NCBI RefSeq assembly: GCF_028554725.1
Contig: NC_071669.1
Location: 32,664,001-32,728,000, forward strand
Source: Zeugodacus cucurbitae
Taxonomy: Eukaryota; Arthropoda; Insecta; Diptera; Tephritidae
Direction: 5' to 3'
Length of the DNA: 64,000 nucleotides
Shown here: one piece after another, positions 10,061 to 25,772 of the stretch
How the letters are laid out: each line of letters starts with the position of its first letter
Numbering within the stretch: the stretch's first letter is position 1
The notes under the pieces: model-generated
The model's input: only the letters and a program-made list of their open reading frames with translations
Told to the model about the DNA's origin: nothing
Database searches by the model: none
Made by a program: the position numbers and the translations under genes

Positions 10061-13000
10061 TTTGGTCATAAATCTGAGAAAACTCAAAATAAATGATTAT
10101 GAACAAATGTTCTTTATGTTATTATTTGTCGATAAACAACTTGCAAGAAAGTGAACCTTGATCATAAGTCTGTTAACACACAAATTAAATGATTATGAAT
10201 AAATGTTATTTATGTTTTTATTTGTCGATGAACAACTTGCAAGTAAGTGAACTTTGATCATAAATCTGAGAAAACTCAAAATAAATGATTATGAATAAAT
10301 GTTATTTGTGTTATTATTTGTCGATAAACAACTTGCAAGAAAGCGAACTTTGATCTTATATCTGATAAAATACAAAATAAATGATTATGAATAAATATTC
10401 TTTATGTTTCTATTTGTCGATGTTCAACTTGCAAGAAAGTGAACTTTGATCATAAATCTGAGAAAACTCAAAATAAATGATTATAAATAAATGTTATTTA
10501 TGTTTTTATTTGTCGATAAACAACTTGCAAGAAAGTTAATTTCGTTCTTAAATCTGATAAAAATACAAAATAAATGATTATGAAAAAATGTTATTTAGGT
10601 TTTTATTTGCCGCTTAACAAATTACAGGAAAGTGCACTTTGATCTTAAATCTGATAAAAATGCAAAATAAATGATTATGAATAAATATTCTTTATGTTTC
10701 TATTTGTCGATGTTCAACTTGCAAGAAAGTGAACTTTGATCTTAAATCTGATAAAATACAAAATAAATGATTATGAATAAATGTTCTTTATGTTATTGTT
10801 TGTCGATAAACAACTTGCAAGAAAGTGAACTTTGATTTTAAATCTGAGAAAACTCAAAATAAATGATTATGTATAAAAGTTCTTTATGTTTCTATTTGTC
10901 GATAAACATCTTGCAAGAAAGTGAACTTTGATCTTAAATCTGATAAAATACAAAATAAATGATTATGAATAAATATGCATCATTATTCTATTTGTCAATA
11001 AACAACTTGCAAGAAAGTGAACATTGATCAAAAATCTGAGAAAACTCAAAATAAATGATTATGTATAAATGTTCTTTATGTTTCTATTTGTCGATAAACA
11101 TCTTGCAAGAAAGTGAACTTAAATCTTAAATCTGATAAAATACAAAATAAATGATTATGAATTCATATTCTTTATGTTTTTATTTGTCGATAAACAACTT
11201 GCAAGAAAGTGAACTTTGATCATAAATCTGAGAAAACTCAAAATAAATGATTATGAACAAATGTTCTTTATGTTATTATTTGTCGATAAACAACTTGCAA
11301 GAAAGTGAACCTTGATCATAAGTCTGTTAACACACAAATTAAATGATTATGAATAAATGTTATTTATGTTTTTATTTGTCGATAAACAACTTGCAAGTAA
11401 GTGAACTTTGATCATAAATCTGAGAAAACTCAAAATAAATGATTATGAATAAATGTTATTTGTGTTATTTTTTGTCGATAAACAACTTGCAAGAAAGTGA
11501 ACTTTAATCTTAAATCTGATAAAATTAAAAATAAATGATTCTGAATAAATATTCTTTATGTTTTTATTTGTCGATATTCAACTTGCAAGAAAGTGAACTT
11601 TGATCATAAATCTAAAAAAAACTCAAAATAAATTATTTTGAATAAGTGTTCATTATGTTTCTATTTGTCGGTAAACAACTTGCAAGAAAGTGAACTTATA
11701 TCTGATAAAATACAAAATAAATGATTATGAATAAATATTCTTTATGTTTCTATTTGTCGATGTTCAACTTGCAAGAAGTGAACTTTGATCATAAATCTGA
11801 GAAAACTCAAAATAAATGATTATAAATAAATGTTATTTATGTTTTTATTTGTCGATAAACAACTTGCAAGAAAGTTAACTTCGTTCTTAAATCTGATAAA
11901 AATACAAAATAAATGATTATGAATAAATGTTATTTATGTTTTTATTTGCCGCTTAACAAATTACAGGAAAGTGCACTTTGATCTTAAATCTGATAAAAAT
12001 GCAAAATAAATGATTATGAATAAATATTCTTTATGTTTCTATTTGTCGATGTTCAACTTGCAAGAAAGTGAACTTTGATCTTAAATCTGATAAAATACAA
12101 AATAAATGATTATGAATAAATATTCTTTATGTTTTCATTTGTCGATATTCAACGTGCAAGAAAGTGAACTTTGATCATAAATGTGAGGAAACTCAAATTA
12201 AATGATTATGAATAAATGTTATTGGTGTTACTATTTGTCGATAAACAACTTGCAAGAAAGTGAACTTCGATCTTAAATCTGATAAAAATACAAAATAAAT
12301 GGTTATGAATAAATGTTATTTATGTTTTTATTTGCCGCTTAACAACTTACAGGAAAGTGCACTTTGATCTTAAATCTGATAAAAATACAAAATAAATGAT
12401 TATGAATAAATATTCTTTATGTTTTTATTTGCCGATAAACATCTTGCAAGAAAGTGAACTTTGATCTTAAATCTGATAAAATACAAAATAAATGATTATG
12501 AATAAATATTCTTTATGTTTTTATTTGTCGATAAACAACTTGCAAGAAAGTGAACTTTGATCATAAATCTGAGAAAACTCAAACTAATGATTATGAATAA
12601 ATGTTCTTTATGTTATTGTTTGTCGATAAACAACTTGCAAGAAAGTGAACTTTGATTTTAAATCTGAGAAAACTCAAAATAAATGATTATGTATAAAAGT
12701 TCTTTATGTTTCTATTTGTCGATAAACATCTTGCAAGAAAGTGAACTTTGATCTTAAATCTGATAAAATACAAAATAAATGATTATGAATAAATATTCAT
12801 CATTATTCTATTTGTCAATAAACAACTTGCAAGAAAGTGAACATTGATCAAAAATCTGAGAAAACTCAAAATAAATGATTATGTATAAATGTTCTTTATG
12901 TTTCTATTTGTCGATAAACATCTTGCAAGAAAGTGAACTTAAATCTTAAATCTGATAAAATACAAAATAAATGATTATAAATTCATATTCTTTATGTTTT

Positions 13001-14230
13001 TATTTGTCGATAAACAACTTGCAAGAAAGTGAACTTTGATCATAAATCTGAGAAAACTCAAAATAAATGATTATGAACAAATGTTCTTTATATTATTATT
13101 TGTCGATAAACAACTTGCAAGAAAGTGAACTTTGATCTTAAATCTGAGAAAACTCAAAATAAATGATTATGAATAAATGTTCTTTATGTTTCTATTTGTC
13201 GATAAACAACTTGCAAGAAAGTGAACTTTAATCTTAAATCTTATAAAATACAATATAAATGATTAAGAATTAATATTTTTTACGTTTTTATTTGTCGATA
13301 AACAACTTGCAAAAAAGTGAACTTTGATCATAAATCTGAGAAAACTCAAAATAAATGATTATGAATAAGTGTTCATTATGTTTTTATTTGTCGATAAACA
13401 ACTTGCAAGAAAGTGAACTTTGATCTTAAATCTGATAAAATACAAAATAAATGATTATGAATAAATATTCTTTATTTTTTCATTTGTCGATATTCAACTT
13501 GCAAGAAAGTGAACTTTGATCATAAATCTGAGAAAACTCAAAATAATTGATTATGAATAAATGTTATTTGTGTTATTATTTGTCGATAAACACCTTGAAA
13601 GAAAGTGAACTTTAATCTTAAATCTGATAAAATTAAAAATAAATGATTCTGAATAAATATTCTTTATGTTTTTATTTGTCGATATTCAACTTGCAGGAAA
13701 GTGAACTTTGATCATAAATCTGAGAAAACTCAAAATAAATGATTATGAATAAATGTTCTTTTTTGTTTCTAAGTGTCGATAAACAAATTTCAAGAAAGTG
13801 AACTTTGATATTAAATCTGATAAAATACAAAATAAATGATTATGAATAAATATTCTTTATGGTTTTATTTGTTGATATACAACTTGCAAGAAAGTGAACC
13901 TTGATCATAAGTCTGTTAACACACAAATTAAATGATTATGAATAAATGTTATTTATGTTTTTATTTGTCGATAAACAACTTGCAAGTAAGTGAACTTTGA
14001 TCATAAATCTGAGAAAACTCAAAATAAATGATTATGAATAAATGTTATTTGTGTTATTATTTGTCGATAAACAACTTGCAAGAAAGTGAACTTTGTTCTT
14101 ATATCTGATAAAATACAAAATAAATGATTATGAATAAATATTCTTTATGTTTCTATTTGTCGATGTTCAACTTGCAAGAAAGTGAACTTTGATCATAAAT
14201 CTGAGAAAACTCAAAATAAATGATTATAAA

Positions 14231-14262
14231 TAAATGTTATGTTATTTATTATGAATAAATGT
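14231..14262. other. Out-of-register join within the array
   Basis: The text reads AAATGTTATGTTATTTATT and then ATGAATAAATG. A monomer is cut after AAATGTTAT and another starts mid-unit, leaving a scrap of TGTTATTTAT between them. Normal monomers here read TGTTATTTATGTTTTTATTTG. The join breaks the 96-bp phase and uses the TGTTAT microhomology. Exact breakpoints are ambiguous within that repeat. Confidence 0.75.
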
Positions 14263-17208
14263 TATTTGTGTTATTATTTGTCGATAAACAACTTGCAAGA
14301 AAGTGAACTTTGATCTTATATCTGATAAAATACAAAATAAATGATTATGAATAAATATTCTTTATGTTCCTATTTGTCGATGTTCAACTTGCAAGAAAGT
14401 GAACTTTGGTCATAAATCTGAGAAAACTCAAAATAAATGATTATAAATAAATATTATTTATGCTTTTATTTGTCGATAAACAACTTGCAAGAAAGTTAAC
14501 TTCGTTCTTAAATCTGATAAAAATACAAAATAAATGATTATGAATAAATGTAATTTATGGTTTTATTTGTTGATATACAACTTGCAAGAAAGTGAACCTT
14601 GATTATAAGTCTGTTAACACACAAATTAAATGATTATGAATAAATGTTATTTATGTTTTTATTTGTCGATAAACAACTTGCAAGTAAGTGAACTTTGATT
14701 ATAATACTGAGAAAACTCAAAATAAATGATTATGAATAAATGTTATTTGTGTTATTATTTGTCGATAAACAACTTGCAAGAAAGTGAACTTTGTTCTTAT
14801 ATCTGATAAAATACAAAATAAATGATTATGAATAAATATTCTTTATGTTTCTATTTGTCGATGTTCAACTTGCAAGAAAGTGAACTTTGATCTTAAATCT
14901 GATAAAATACAAAATAAATGATTATGAATAAATATTCTTTATGTTTTCATTTGTCGATATTCAACGTGCAAGAAAGTGAACTTTGTTCATAAATCTGAGG
15001 AAACTCAAATTAAATGATTATGAATAAATGTTATTTGTGTTACTAGTTGTCGATAAACAAATTGCAAGAAAGTGAACTTCGATCTTAAATCTGATAAAAA
15101 TACAAAATAAATGATTATGAATAAATGTAATTTATGTTTTTATTTGCCGCTTAGCAACTTACAGGAAAGTGCACTTTGATCTTAAATCTGATAAAAATAC
15201 AAAATAAATGATTATGAATAAATGTTCTTTATGTTATTGTTTGTCGATAAACATCTTGCAAGAAAGTGAACTTAAATCTTAAATCTGATAAAATACAAAA
15301 TAAATGATTATGTATTCATATTCTTTATGTTTTTATTTGTCGATAAACAACTTGCAAGAAAGTGAACTTTGATCATAAATCTGAGAAAACTCAAAATAAA
15401 TGATTATGAACAAATGTTCTTTATGTTATTATTTGTCGATAAACAACTTGCAAGAAAGTGAACCTTGATCATAAGTCTGTTAACACACAAATTAAATGAT
15501 TATGAATAAATGTTATTTATGTTTTTATTTGTCGATAAACAACTTGCAAGTAAGTGAACTTTGATCATAAATCTGAGAAAACTCAAAATAAATGATTATG
15601 AATAAATGTTATTTGTGTTATTATTTGTCGATAAACAACTTGCAAGAAAGTGCACTTTGATCTTAAATCTGATAAAAATACAAAATAAATGATTATGAAT
15701 AAATGTTCTTTATGTTATTGTTTGTCGATAAACATCTTGCAAGAAAGTGAACTTAAATCTTAAATCTGATAAAATTAAAAATAAATGATTCTGAATAAAT
15801 ATTCTTTATGTTTTTATTTGTCGATATTCAACTTGCAAGAAAGTGAACTTTGATCTTAAATCTGATAAAATACAAAATAAATGATTATGAATAAATATTC
15901 TTTATGTTTCTATTTGTCGATGTTCAACTTGCAAGAAAGTGAACTTTGATCATAAATCTGAGAAAACTCAAAATAAATGATTATAAATAAATGTTATTTA
16001 TGTTTTTATTTGTCGATAAACAACTTGCAAGAAAGTTAACTTCGTTCTTAAATCTGATAAAAATACAAAATAAATGATTATGAATAAATGTTATTTATGT
16101 TTTTATTTGTCGCTTAACAAATTACAGGAAAGTGCACTTTGATCTTAAATCTGATAAAAATACAAAATAAATGATTATGAATAAATATTCTTTATGTTTT
16201 CATTTGTCGATATTCAACGTGCAAGAAAGTGAACTTTGATCATAAATCTGAGGAAACTCATATTAAATGATTATGAATAAATGTTATTGGTGTTACTATT
16301 TGTCGATAAACAACTTGCAAGAAAGTGAACTTCGATCTTAAATCTGATAAAAATACAAAATAAATGATTATCAATAAATGTTATTTATGTTTTTATTTGC
16401 CGCTTAACAACTTACAGGAAAGTGCACTATGATCTTAAATCTGATAAAAATACAAAATAAATGATTATGAATAAATATTTTTATGTTTTTATTTGCCGAT
16501 AAACATCTTGCAAGAAAGTGAACTTTGATTTTAAATCTGAGAAAACTCAAAATAAATGATTATGTATAAAAGTTCTTTATGTTTCTATTTGTCGATAAAC
16601 ATCTTGCAAGAAAGTGAACTTTGATCTTAAATCTGATAAAATACAAAATAAATGATTATGAATAAATATTCATCATTATTCTATTTGTCAATAAACAACT
16701 TGTAAGAAAGTGAACATTGATCAAAAATCTGAGAAAACTCAAAATAAATGATTATGTATAAATGTTCTTTATGTTTCTATTTGTCGATAAACATCTTGCA
16801 AGAAAGTGAACTTAAATCTTAAATCTGATAAAATACAAAATAAATGATTATGAATTCATATTCTTTATGTTTTTATTTGTCGATAAACAACTTGCAAGAA
16901 AGTGAACTTTGATCATAAATCTGTGAAAACTCAAAATAAATGATTATGAACAAATGTTCTTTATGTTATTATTTGTCGATAAACAACTTGCAAGAAAGTG
17001 AACTTTAATCTTAAATCTTATAAAATACAATATAAATGATTAAGAATTAATATTTTTTACGTTTTTATTTGTCGATAAACAACTTACAAAAAAGTCAACT
17101 TTGATCATAAATCTGAGAAAACTCAAAATAAATGATTATAAAGAAATGTTATTTATATTTTTATTTGTCGATAAACAACTTGCCAGAAAGTGAACTTTGA
17201 TCTTAAAT

Positions 17209-17272
17209 ATGATAAAGATACAAAATAAATGATGACGGATAAATGTTCTTTATGTTTCTATTTGTTTTAAAT
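17209..17272. repeat. Truncated 64-bp monomer, second copy
   Basis: Same 33-bp deletion and same GATAAAGATAC start as 8953-9016. It carries a private change (GATGACGG in place of GATTACGG), and the following monomer reads AATGAATATG. Confidence 0.88.
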
Positions 17273-18344
17273 CTGAGAAAACTCAAAATAAATGAATATG
17301 TATAAATGTTCTTTATGTATCTATTTGTCGATAAACATCTTGCAAGAAAGTGAACTTTGATCTTAAATCTGATAAAATACAAAATAAATGATTATGAATA
17401 AATATTCATCATTATTCTATTTGTCAATAAACAACTTGCAAGAAAGTGAACATTGATCAAAAATCTGAGAAAACTAAAAATAAATGATTATGTATAAATG
17501 TTCTTTATGTTTCTATTTGTCGATAAACATCTTGCAAGAAAGTGATCTTAAATCTTAAATCTGATAAAATACAAAATAAATGATTATGAATTCATATCCT
17601 TTATGTTTTTATTTGTCGATAAACACCTTGAAACAAAGTGAACTTTAATCTTAAATCTGATAAAATTAAAAATAAATGATTCTGAATAAATATTCTTTAT
17701 GTTTTTATTTGTCGATATTCAACTTGCAGGAAAGTGAACTTTGATCATAAATCTGAGAAAACTCAAAATAAATGATTACGAATAAATGTTCTTTTTTGTT
17801 TCTAAGTGTCGATAAACAAATTTCAAGAAAGTGAACTTTGATATTAAATCTGATAAAATACAAAATAAATGATTATGAATAAATATTCTTTATGTTTCTA
17901 TTTGTCGATGTTCAACTTGCAAGAAAGTGAACTTTGATCATAAATCTGAGAAAACTCAAAATAAATGATTATAAATAAATGTTATTTATGTTTTTATTTG
18001 TCGATAAACAACTTGCAAGAAAGTTAACTTCGTTCTTAAATCTGATAAAAATACAAAATAAATGATTATGAATAAATGTTATTTATGTTTTTATTTGCCG
18101 CTTAACAAATTACAGGAAAGTGCACTTTGATCTTAAATCTGATAAAAATGCAAAATAAATGATTATGAATAAATATTCTTTATGTTTTTATTTGTCGATA
18201 TTCAACTTGCAAGATAGTGAATTTTGATCATAAATCTGAGAAAGCTCAAAATAAATGATTTTGAATAAGTGTTCATTATGTTTCTATTTGTCGATAAACA
18301 ACTTGCAAGAAAGTGAACTTTGATCTTAAATCTGATAAAATTAA

Positions 18345-21300
18345 AAATAAATGATTCTGAATAAATATTCTTTATGTTTTTATTTGTCGATATTCAACTT
18401 GCAAGAAAGTGAACTTTGATCATAAATCTAAAAAAAACTCAAAATAAATGATTTTGAATAAGTGTTCATTATGTTTCTATTTGTCGATAAACAACTTGCA
18501 CGAAAGTGAACTTTGATCTTAAATCTGATAAAATACAAAATAAATGATTATGAATAAATATTCTTTATGTTTCTATTTGTCGATGTTCAACTTGCAAGAA
18601 AGTGAACTTTGATCATAAATCTGAGAAAACTCAAAATAAATGATTATAAATAAATGTTATTTATGTTTTTATTTGTCGATAAACACCTTAAAAGAAAGTG
18701 AACTTTAATCTTAAATCTGATAAAATTAAAAATAAATGATTCTGAATAAATATTCTTTATGTTTTTATTTGTCGATATTCAACTTGCAGGAAAGTGAACT
18801 TTGATCATAAATCTGAGAAAACTCAAAATAAATGATTATGAATAAATATTCATCGTTATTCTATTTGTCGATGATCAACTTGCAGGAAAGTGAACTTTGA
18901 TCATAAATCTGAGAAAACTGAAAATAATGATTATGAATAAATGTTCTTTATGTTATTATTTGTCGATAAACAACTTGCAAGAAAGTGAACTTCGTTCTTA
19001 AATCTGATAACAATATAAAAATAAATGATTATGAATAAATGTTATTTATGTTTTTATTTGCCGCTTAACAAATTACAGGAAAGTGCACTTTGATCTTAAA
19101 TCTGATAAAAATGCAAAATAAATGATTATGAATAAATATTCTTTATGTTTCTATTTGTCGATGTTCAACTTGCAAGAAAGTGAACTTTGATCTTAAATCT
19201 GAGAAAACTCAAAATAAATGATTATGAACAAATATTCTTTATGTTATTATTTGTCGATAAACAACTTGCCAGAAAGTGAACCTTGATCATAAGTCTGTTA
19301 ACACACAAATTAAATGATTATGAATAAATGTTATTTATGTTTTTATTTGTCGATAAACAACTTGCAAGTAAGTGAACTTTGATCATAAATCTGAGAAAAC
19401 TCAAAATAAATGATTATGAATAAATGTTATTTGTGTTATTATTTGTCGATAAACAACTTGCAAGAAAGTGAACTTTAATCTTAAATCTGATAAAATTAAA
19501 AATAAATGATTCTGAATAAATATTCTTTATGTTTTTATTTGTCGATATTCAACTTGCAAGAAAGTGAACTTTGATCATAAATCTAAAAAAAACTCAAAAT
19601 AAATTATTTTGAATAAGTGTTCATTATGTTTCTATTTGTCGGTAAACAACTTGCAAGAAAGTGAACTTTGATCTTATATCTGATAAAATACAAAATAAAT
19701 GATTATGAATAAATATTCTTTATGTTTCTATTTGTCGATGTTCAACTTGCAAGAAAGTGAACTTTGATCATAAATCTGAGAAAACTCAAAATAAATGATT
19801 ATAAATAAATGTTATTTATGTTTTTATTTGTCGATAAACAACTTGCAAGAAAGTTAACTTCGTTCTTAAATCTGATAAAAATACAAAATAAATGATTATG
19901 AATAAATGTTATTTATGTTTTTATTTGCCGCTTAACAAATTACAGGAAAGTGCACTTTGATCTTAAATCTGATAAAAATACAAAATAAATGATTATGAAT
20001 AAATATTCTTTATGTTTCTATTTGTCGATGTTCAACTTGCAAGAAAGTGAACTTTGATCTTAAATCTGATAAAATACAAAATAAATGATTATGAATAAAT
20101 ATTCTTTATGTTTTCATTTGTCGATATTCAACGTGCAAGAAAGTGAACTTTGATCATAAATCTGAGGAAACTCAAATTAAATGATTATGAATAAATGTTA
20201 TTGGTGTTACTATTTGTCGATAAACAACTTGCAAGAAAGTGAACTTCGATCTTAAATCTGATAAAAATACAAAATAAATGATTATGAATAAATGTTATTT
20301 ATGTTCTTATTTGCCGCTTAACAACTTACAGGAAAGTGCACTTTGATCTTAAATCTGATAAAAATACAAAATAAATGATTATGAATAAATATTCTTTATG
20401 TTTTTATTTGCCGATAAACATCTTGCAAGAAAGTGAACTTTGATTTTAAATCTGAGAAAACTCAAACTAATGATTATGAATAAATGTTCTTTATGTTATT
20501 GTTTGTCGATAAACAACTTGCAAGAAAGTGAACTTTGATCTTAAATCTGAGAAAACTCAAAATAAATGATTATGAATAAATGATCTTTATGTTTCTATTT
20601 GTCGATAAACAACTTGCAAGAAAGTGAACTTTAATCTTAAATCTTATAAAATACAATATAAATGATTAAGAATTAATATTTTTTACGTTTTTATTTGTCG
20701 ATAAACAACTTACAAAAAAGTGAACTTTGATCATAAATCTGAGAAAACTCAAAATAAATGATTATAAAGAAATGTTATTTATGTTTTTATTTGTCGATAA
20801 ACAACTTGCCAGAAAGTGAACTTTGATCTTAAATATGATAAAGATACAAAATAAATGATTACGGATAAATGCTCTTTATGTTTCTATTTGTTTTAAATCT
20901 GAGAAAACTCAAAATAAATGATTATGTATAAATGTTCTTTATGTATCTATTTGTCGATAAACATCTTGCAAGAAAGTGAACTTTGATCTTAAATCTGATA
21001 AAATACAAAATAAATGATTATGAATAAATATTCATCATTATTCTATTTGTCAATAAACAACTTGCAAGAAAGTGAACATTGATCAAAAATCTGAGAAAAC
21101 TAAAAATAAATGATTATGTATAAATGTTCTTTATGTTTCTATTTGTCGATAAACATCTTGCAAGAAAGTGAACTTAAATCTTAAATCTGATAAAATACAA
21201 AATAAATGATTATGAATTCATATCCTTTATGTTTTTATTTGTCGATAAACAACTTGCAAGAAAGTGAACTTTGATCATAAATCTGAGAAAACTCAAAATA

Positions 21301-23508
21301 AATGATTATGAATAAATGTTCTTTATGTTATTATTTGTCGATAAACAACTTGCAAGAAAGTGAACTTTGATCTTAAATCTGAGAAAACTCAAAATAAATG
21401 ATTATGAATAAATGTTCTTTATGTTTCTATTTGTCGATAAACAACTTGCGAGAAAGTGAACTGTAATCTTAAATCTTATAAAATACAATATAAATGATTA
21501 AGAATTAATATTTTTTACGTTTTTATTTGTCGATAAACAACTTGCAAAAAAGTGAACTTTGATCATAAATCTGAGAAAACTCAAAATAAATGATTATGAA
21601 TAAGTGTTCATTATGTTTTTATTTGTCGATAAACAACTTGCAAGAAAGTGAACTTTGATCTTAAATCTGATAAAATACAAAATAAATGATTATGAATAAA
21701 TATTCTTTATTTTTTCATTTGTCGATATTCAACTTGCAAGAAAGTGAACTTTGATCATAAATCTGAGAAAACTCAAAATAAATGATTATGAATAAATGTT
21801 ATTTGTGTTATTATTTGTCGATAAACACCTTGAAAGAAAGTGAACTTTAATCTTAAATCTGATAAAATTAAAAATAAATGATTCTGAATAAATATTCTTT
21901 ATGTTTTTATTTGTCGATATTCAACTTGCAGGAAAGTGAACTTTGATCATAAATCTGAGAAAACTCAAAATAAATGATTACGAATAAATGTTCTTTTTTG
22001 TTTCTAAGTGTCGATAAACAAATTTCAAGAAAGTGAACTTTGATCTAAAATCTGATAAAATACAAAATAAATGATTATGAATAAATATTCTTTATGTTTC
22101 TATTTGTCAATGTTCAACTTGCAAGAAAGTGAACTTTGATCATAAATCTGAGAAAACTCAAAATAAATGATTACGAATAAATGTTCTTTTTTGTTTCTAA
22201 GTGTCGATAAACAAATTTCAAGAAAGTGAACTTTGATCATAAATCTGATAAAATACAAAATAAATGATTATGAATAAATATTCTTTATGGTTTTATTTGT
22301 CGATAAACAACTTGCAAGAAAGTGAACCTTGATCATAAGTCTGTTAACACACAAATTAAATGATTATGAATAAATGTTATTTATGTTTTTATTTGTCGAT
22401 AAAGAACTTGCAAGTAAGTGAACTTTGATCATAAATCTGAGAAAACTCAAAATAAATGATTATGAATAAATGTTATTTGTGTTATTATTTGTCGATAAAC
22501 AACTTGCAAGAAAGTGAACTTTAATCTTAAATCTGATAAAATTAAAAATAAATGATTCTGAATAAATATTCTTTATGTTTTTATTTGTCGATATTCAACT
22601 TGCAAGAAAGTGAACTTTGATCATAAATCTAAAAAAACTCAAAATAAATGATTATAAATAAATGTTATTTATGTTTTTATTTGTCGATAAACAACTTGCA
22701 AGAAAGTTAACTTCGTTCTAAAATCTGATAAAAATACAAAATAAATGATTATGAATAAATGTTATTTATGTTTTTATTTGTCGATATTCAACTTGCAAGA
22801 AAGTGAACTTTGATCATAAATCTAAAAAAACTCAAAATAAATGATTTTGAATAAGTGTTCATTATGTTTCTATTTGTCGATATTCAACTTGCAAGAAAGT
22901 GAACTTTGATCTTATATCTGATAAAATACAAAATAAATGATTATGAATAAATATTCTTTATGTTTCTATTTGTCGATGTTCAACTTGCAAGAAAGTGAAC
23001 TTTGATCATAAATCTGAGAAAACTCAAAATAAATGATTATAAATAAATGTTATTTATGTTTTTATTTGTCGATAAACAACTTGCAAGAAAGTTAACTTCG
23101 TTCTTAAATCTGATAAAAATACAAAATAAATGATTATGAATAAATGTTATTTATGTTTTTATTTGTCGATATTCAACTTGCAAGAAAGTGAACTTTGATC
23201 ATAAATCTAAGAAAAACTCAAAATAAATGATTTTGAATAAGTGTTCATTATGTTTCTATTTGTCGATAAACAACTTGCAAGAAAGTGAACTTTGATCTTA
23301 AATCTGATAAAATAGAAAATAAATGATTATGAATAAATATTCTTTATGTTTCTATTTGTCAATGTTCAACTTGCAAGAAAGTGAACTTTGATCATAAATC
23401 TGAGAAAACTCAAAATAAATGAGTATAAATAAATGTTATTTATGTTTTTATTTGTCGATAAACAACTTGCAAGAAAGTGAACTTTGATCATAAATCTGAG
23501 AAAACTGA
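18345..23508. repeat. 5,164-bp segmental tandem duplication, copy 1
   Basis: A long segment repeated at +5,164 bp. Paired rare variants: TTGCACGAAAG at about 18497 and 23662, ATTCATCGTTATTC at 18848 and 24012, GAACAAATATTC at 19226 and 24390, GGTAAACAAC at 19641 and 24805. Substitutions between the copies are very few. The copy also contains the 64-bp truncated monomer (20835-20898) and two neighbouring TTTCTAAGTGTCG monomers (near 21995 and 22190). The junction with copy 2 is where ACTGAAAATAAATGATT meets CTGAATAAATATTC near 23509. Confidence 0.88.
20835..20898. repeat. Truncated 64-bp monomer, third copy
   Basis: Same 33-bp deletion as at 8953. It shares the extra variant ACGGATAAATGCTC with the copies at 25709 and 51202, so these three form one lineage. 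Confidence 0.88.
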
Positions 23509-25708
23509 AAATAAATGATTCTGAATAAATATTCTTTATGTTTTTATTTGTCGATATTCAACTTGCAAGAAAGTGAACTTTGATCATAAATCTAAAAAAA
23601 ACTCAAAATAAATGATTTTGAATAAGTGTTCATTATGTTTCTATTTGTCGATAAACAACTTGCACGAAAGTGAACTTTGATCTTAAATCTGATAAAATAC
23701 AAAATAAATGATTATGAATAAATATTCTTTATGTTTCTATTTGTCGATGTTCAACTTGCAAGAAAGTGAACTTTGATCATAAATCTGAGAAAACTCAAAA
23801 TAAATGATTATAAATAAATGTTATTTATGTTTTTATTTGTCGATAAACACCTTAAAAGAAAGTGAACTTTAATCTTAAATCTGATAAAATTAAAAATAAA
23901 TGATTCTGAATAAATATTCTTTATGTTTTTATTTGTCGATATTCAACTTGCAGGAAAGTGAACTTTGATCATAAATCTGAGAAAACTCAAAATAAATGAT
24001 TATGAATAAATATTCATCGTTATTCTATTTGTCGATGATCAACTTGCAGGAAAGTGAACTTTGATCATAAATCTGAGAAAACTGAAAATAATGATTATGA
24101 ATAAATGTTCTTTATGTTATTATTTGTCGATAAACAACTTGCAAGAAAGTGAACTTCGTTCTTAAATCTGATAACAATATAAAAATAAATGATTATGAAT
24201 AAATGTTATTTATGTTTTTATTTGCCGCTTAACAAATTACAGGAAAGTGCACTTTGATCTTAAATCTGATAAAAATGCAAAATAAATGATTATGAATAAA
24301 TATTCTTTATGTTTCTATTTGTCGATGTTCAACTTGCAAGAAAGTGAACTTTGATCTTAAATCTGAGAAAACTCAAAATAAATGATTATGAACAAATATT
24401 CTTTATGTTATTATTTGTCGATAAACAACTTGCCAGAAAGTGAACCTTGATCATAAGTCTGTTAACACACAAATTAAATGATTATGAATAAATGTTATTT
24501 ATGTTTTTATTTGTCGATAAACAACTTGCAAGTAAGTGAACTTTGATCATAAAGCTGAGAAAACCCAAAATAAATGATTATGAATAAATGTTATTTGTGT
24601 TATTATTTGTCGATAAACAACTTGCAAGAAAGTGAACTTTAATCTTAAATCTGATAAAATTAAAAATAAATGATTCTGAATAAATATTCTTTATGTTTTT
24701 ATTTGTCGATATTCAACTTGCAAGAAAGTGAACTTTGATCATAAATCTAAAAAAAACTCAAAATAAATTATTTTGAATAAGTGTTCATTATGTTTCTATT
24801 TGTCGGTAAACAACTTGCAAGAAAGTGAACTTTGATCTTATATCTGATAAAATACAAAATAAATGATTATGAATAAATATTCTTTATGTTTCTATTTGTC
24901 GATGTTCAACTTGCAAGAAAGTGAACTTTGATCATAAATCTGAGAAAACTCAAAATAAATGATTATAAATAAATGTTATTTATGTTTTTATTTGTCGATA
25001 AACAACTTGCAAGAAAGTTAACTTCGTTCTTAAATCTGATAAAAATACAAAATAAATGATTATGAATAAATGTTATTTATGTTTTTATTTGCCGCTTAAC
25101 AAATTACAGGAAAGTGCACTTTGATCTTAAATCTGATAAAAATACAAAATAAATGATTATGAATAAATATTCTTTATGTTTCTATTTGTCGATGTTCAAC
25201 TTGCAAGAAAGTGAACTTTGATCTTAAATCTGATAAAATACAAAATAAATGATTATGAATAAATATTCTTTATGTATTTATTTGCCGATAAACATCTTGC
25301 AAGAAAGTGAACTTTGATTTTAAATCTGAGAAAACTCAAACTAATGATTATGAATAAATGTTCTTTATGTTATTGTTTGTCGATAAACAACTTGCAAGAA
25401 AGTGAACTTTGATCTTAAATCTGAGAAAACTCAAAATAAATGATTATGAATAAATGATCTTTATGTTTCTATTTGTCGATAAACAACTTGCAAGAAAGTG
25501 AACTTTAATCTTAAATCTTATAAAATACAATATAAATGATTAAGAATTAATATTTTTTACGTTTTTATTTGTCGATAAACAACTTACAAAAAAGTGAACT
25601 TTGATCATAAATCTGAGAAAACTCAAAATAAATGATTATAAAGAAATGTTATTTATGTTTTTATTTGTCGATAAACAACTTGCCAGAAAGTGAACTTTGA
25701 TCTTAAAT

Positions 25709-25772
25709 ATGATAAAGATACAAAATAAATGATTACGGATAAATGCTCTTTATGTTTCTATTTGTTTTAAAT
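25709..25772. repeat. Truncated 64-bp monomer, fourth copy
   Basis: This is the copy of 20835-20898 inside the second 5,164-bp duplicate, at offset 4,874 bp. It has the same 33-bp deletion and the same GCTCTTTATG variant. Confidence 0.88.

Larger units (their letters stand above)
10060..18344. repeat. Left part of HOR core: rearranged copies of the ordered series
   Basis: Core marker monomers appear here in the order seen in the canonical 28-mer, with skips. The order is GTTATTGTTTG, GTATAAAAGTTC, ATTCATCATT with GTCAATAAAC, GAATTCATATTC, GAACAAATGTTC, AAGTCTGTTAACACAC, CAAGTAAG, GATTCTGAATAAATATTC, TTTGTCGGTAAAC, GTTAACTTCG, GCCGCTTAACAAATTAC. The GAACAAATGTTC monomer is at 10101, 11265 and 15408. 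Spacing is irregular (1,164 and 4,143 bp), so these are partial or recombined units. Small scars include a lost base at AAGAAGTGAAC (near 11776) and a lost 8 bp at GTGAACTTATATC (near 11690). No gene is present. Confidence 0.82.
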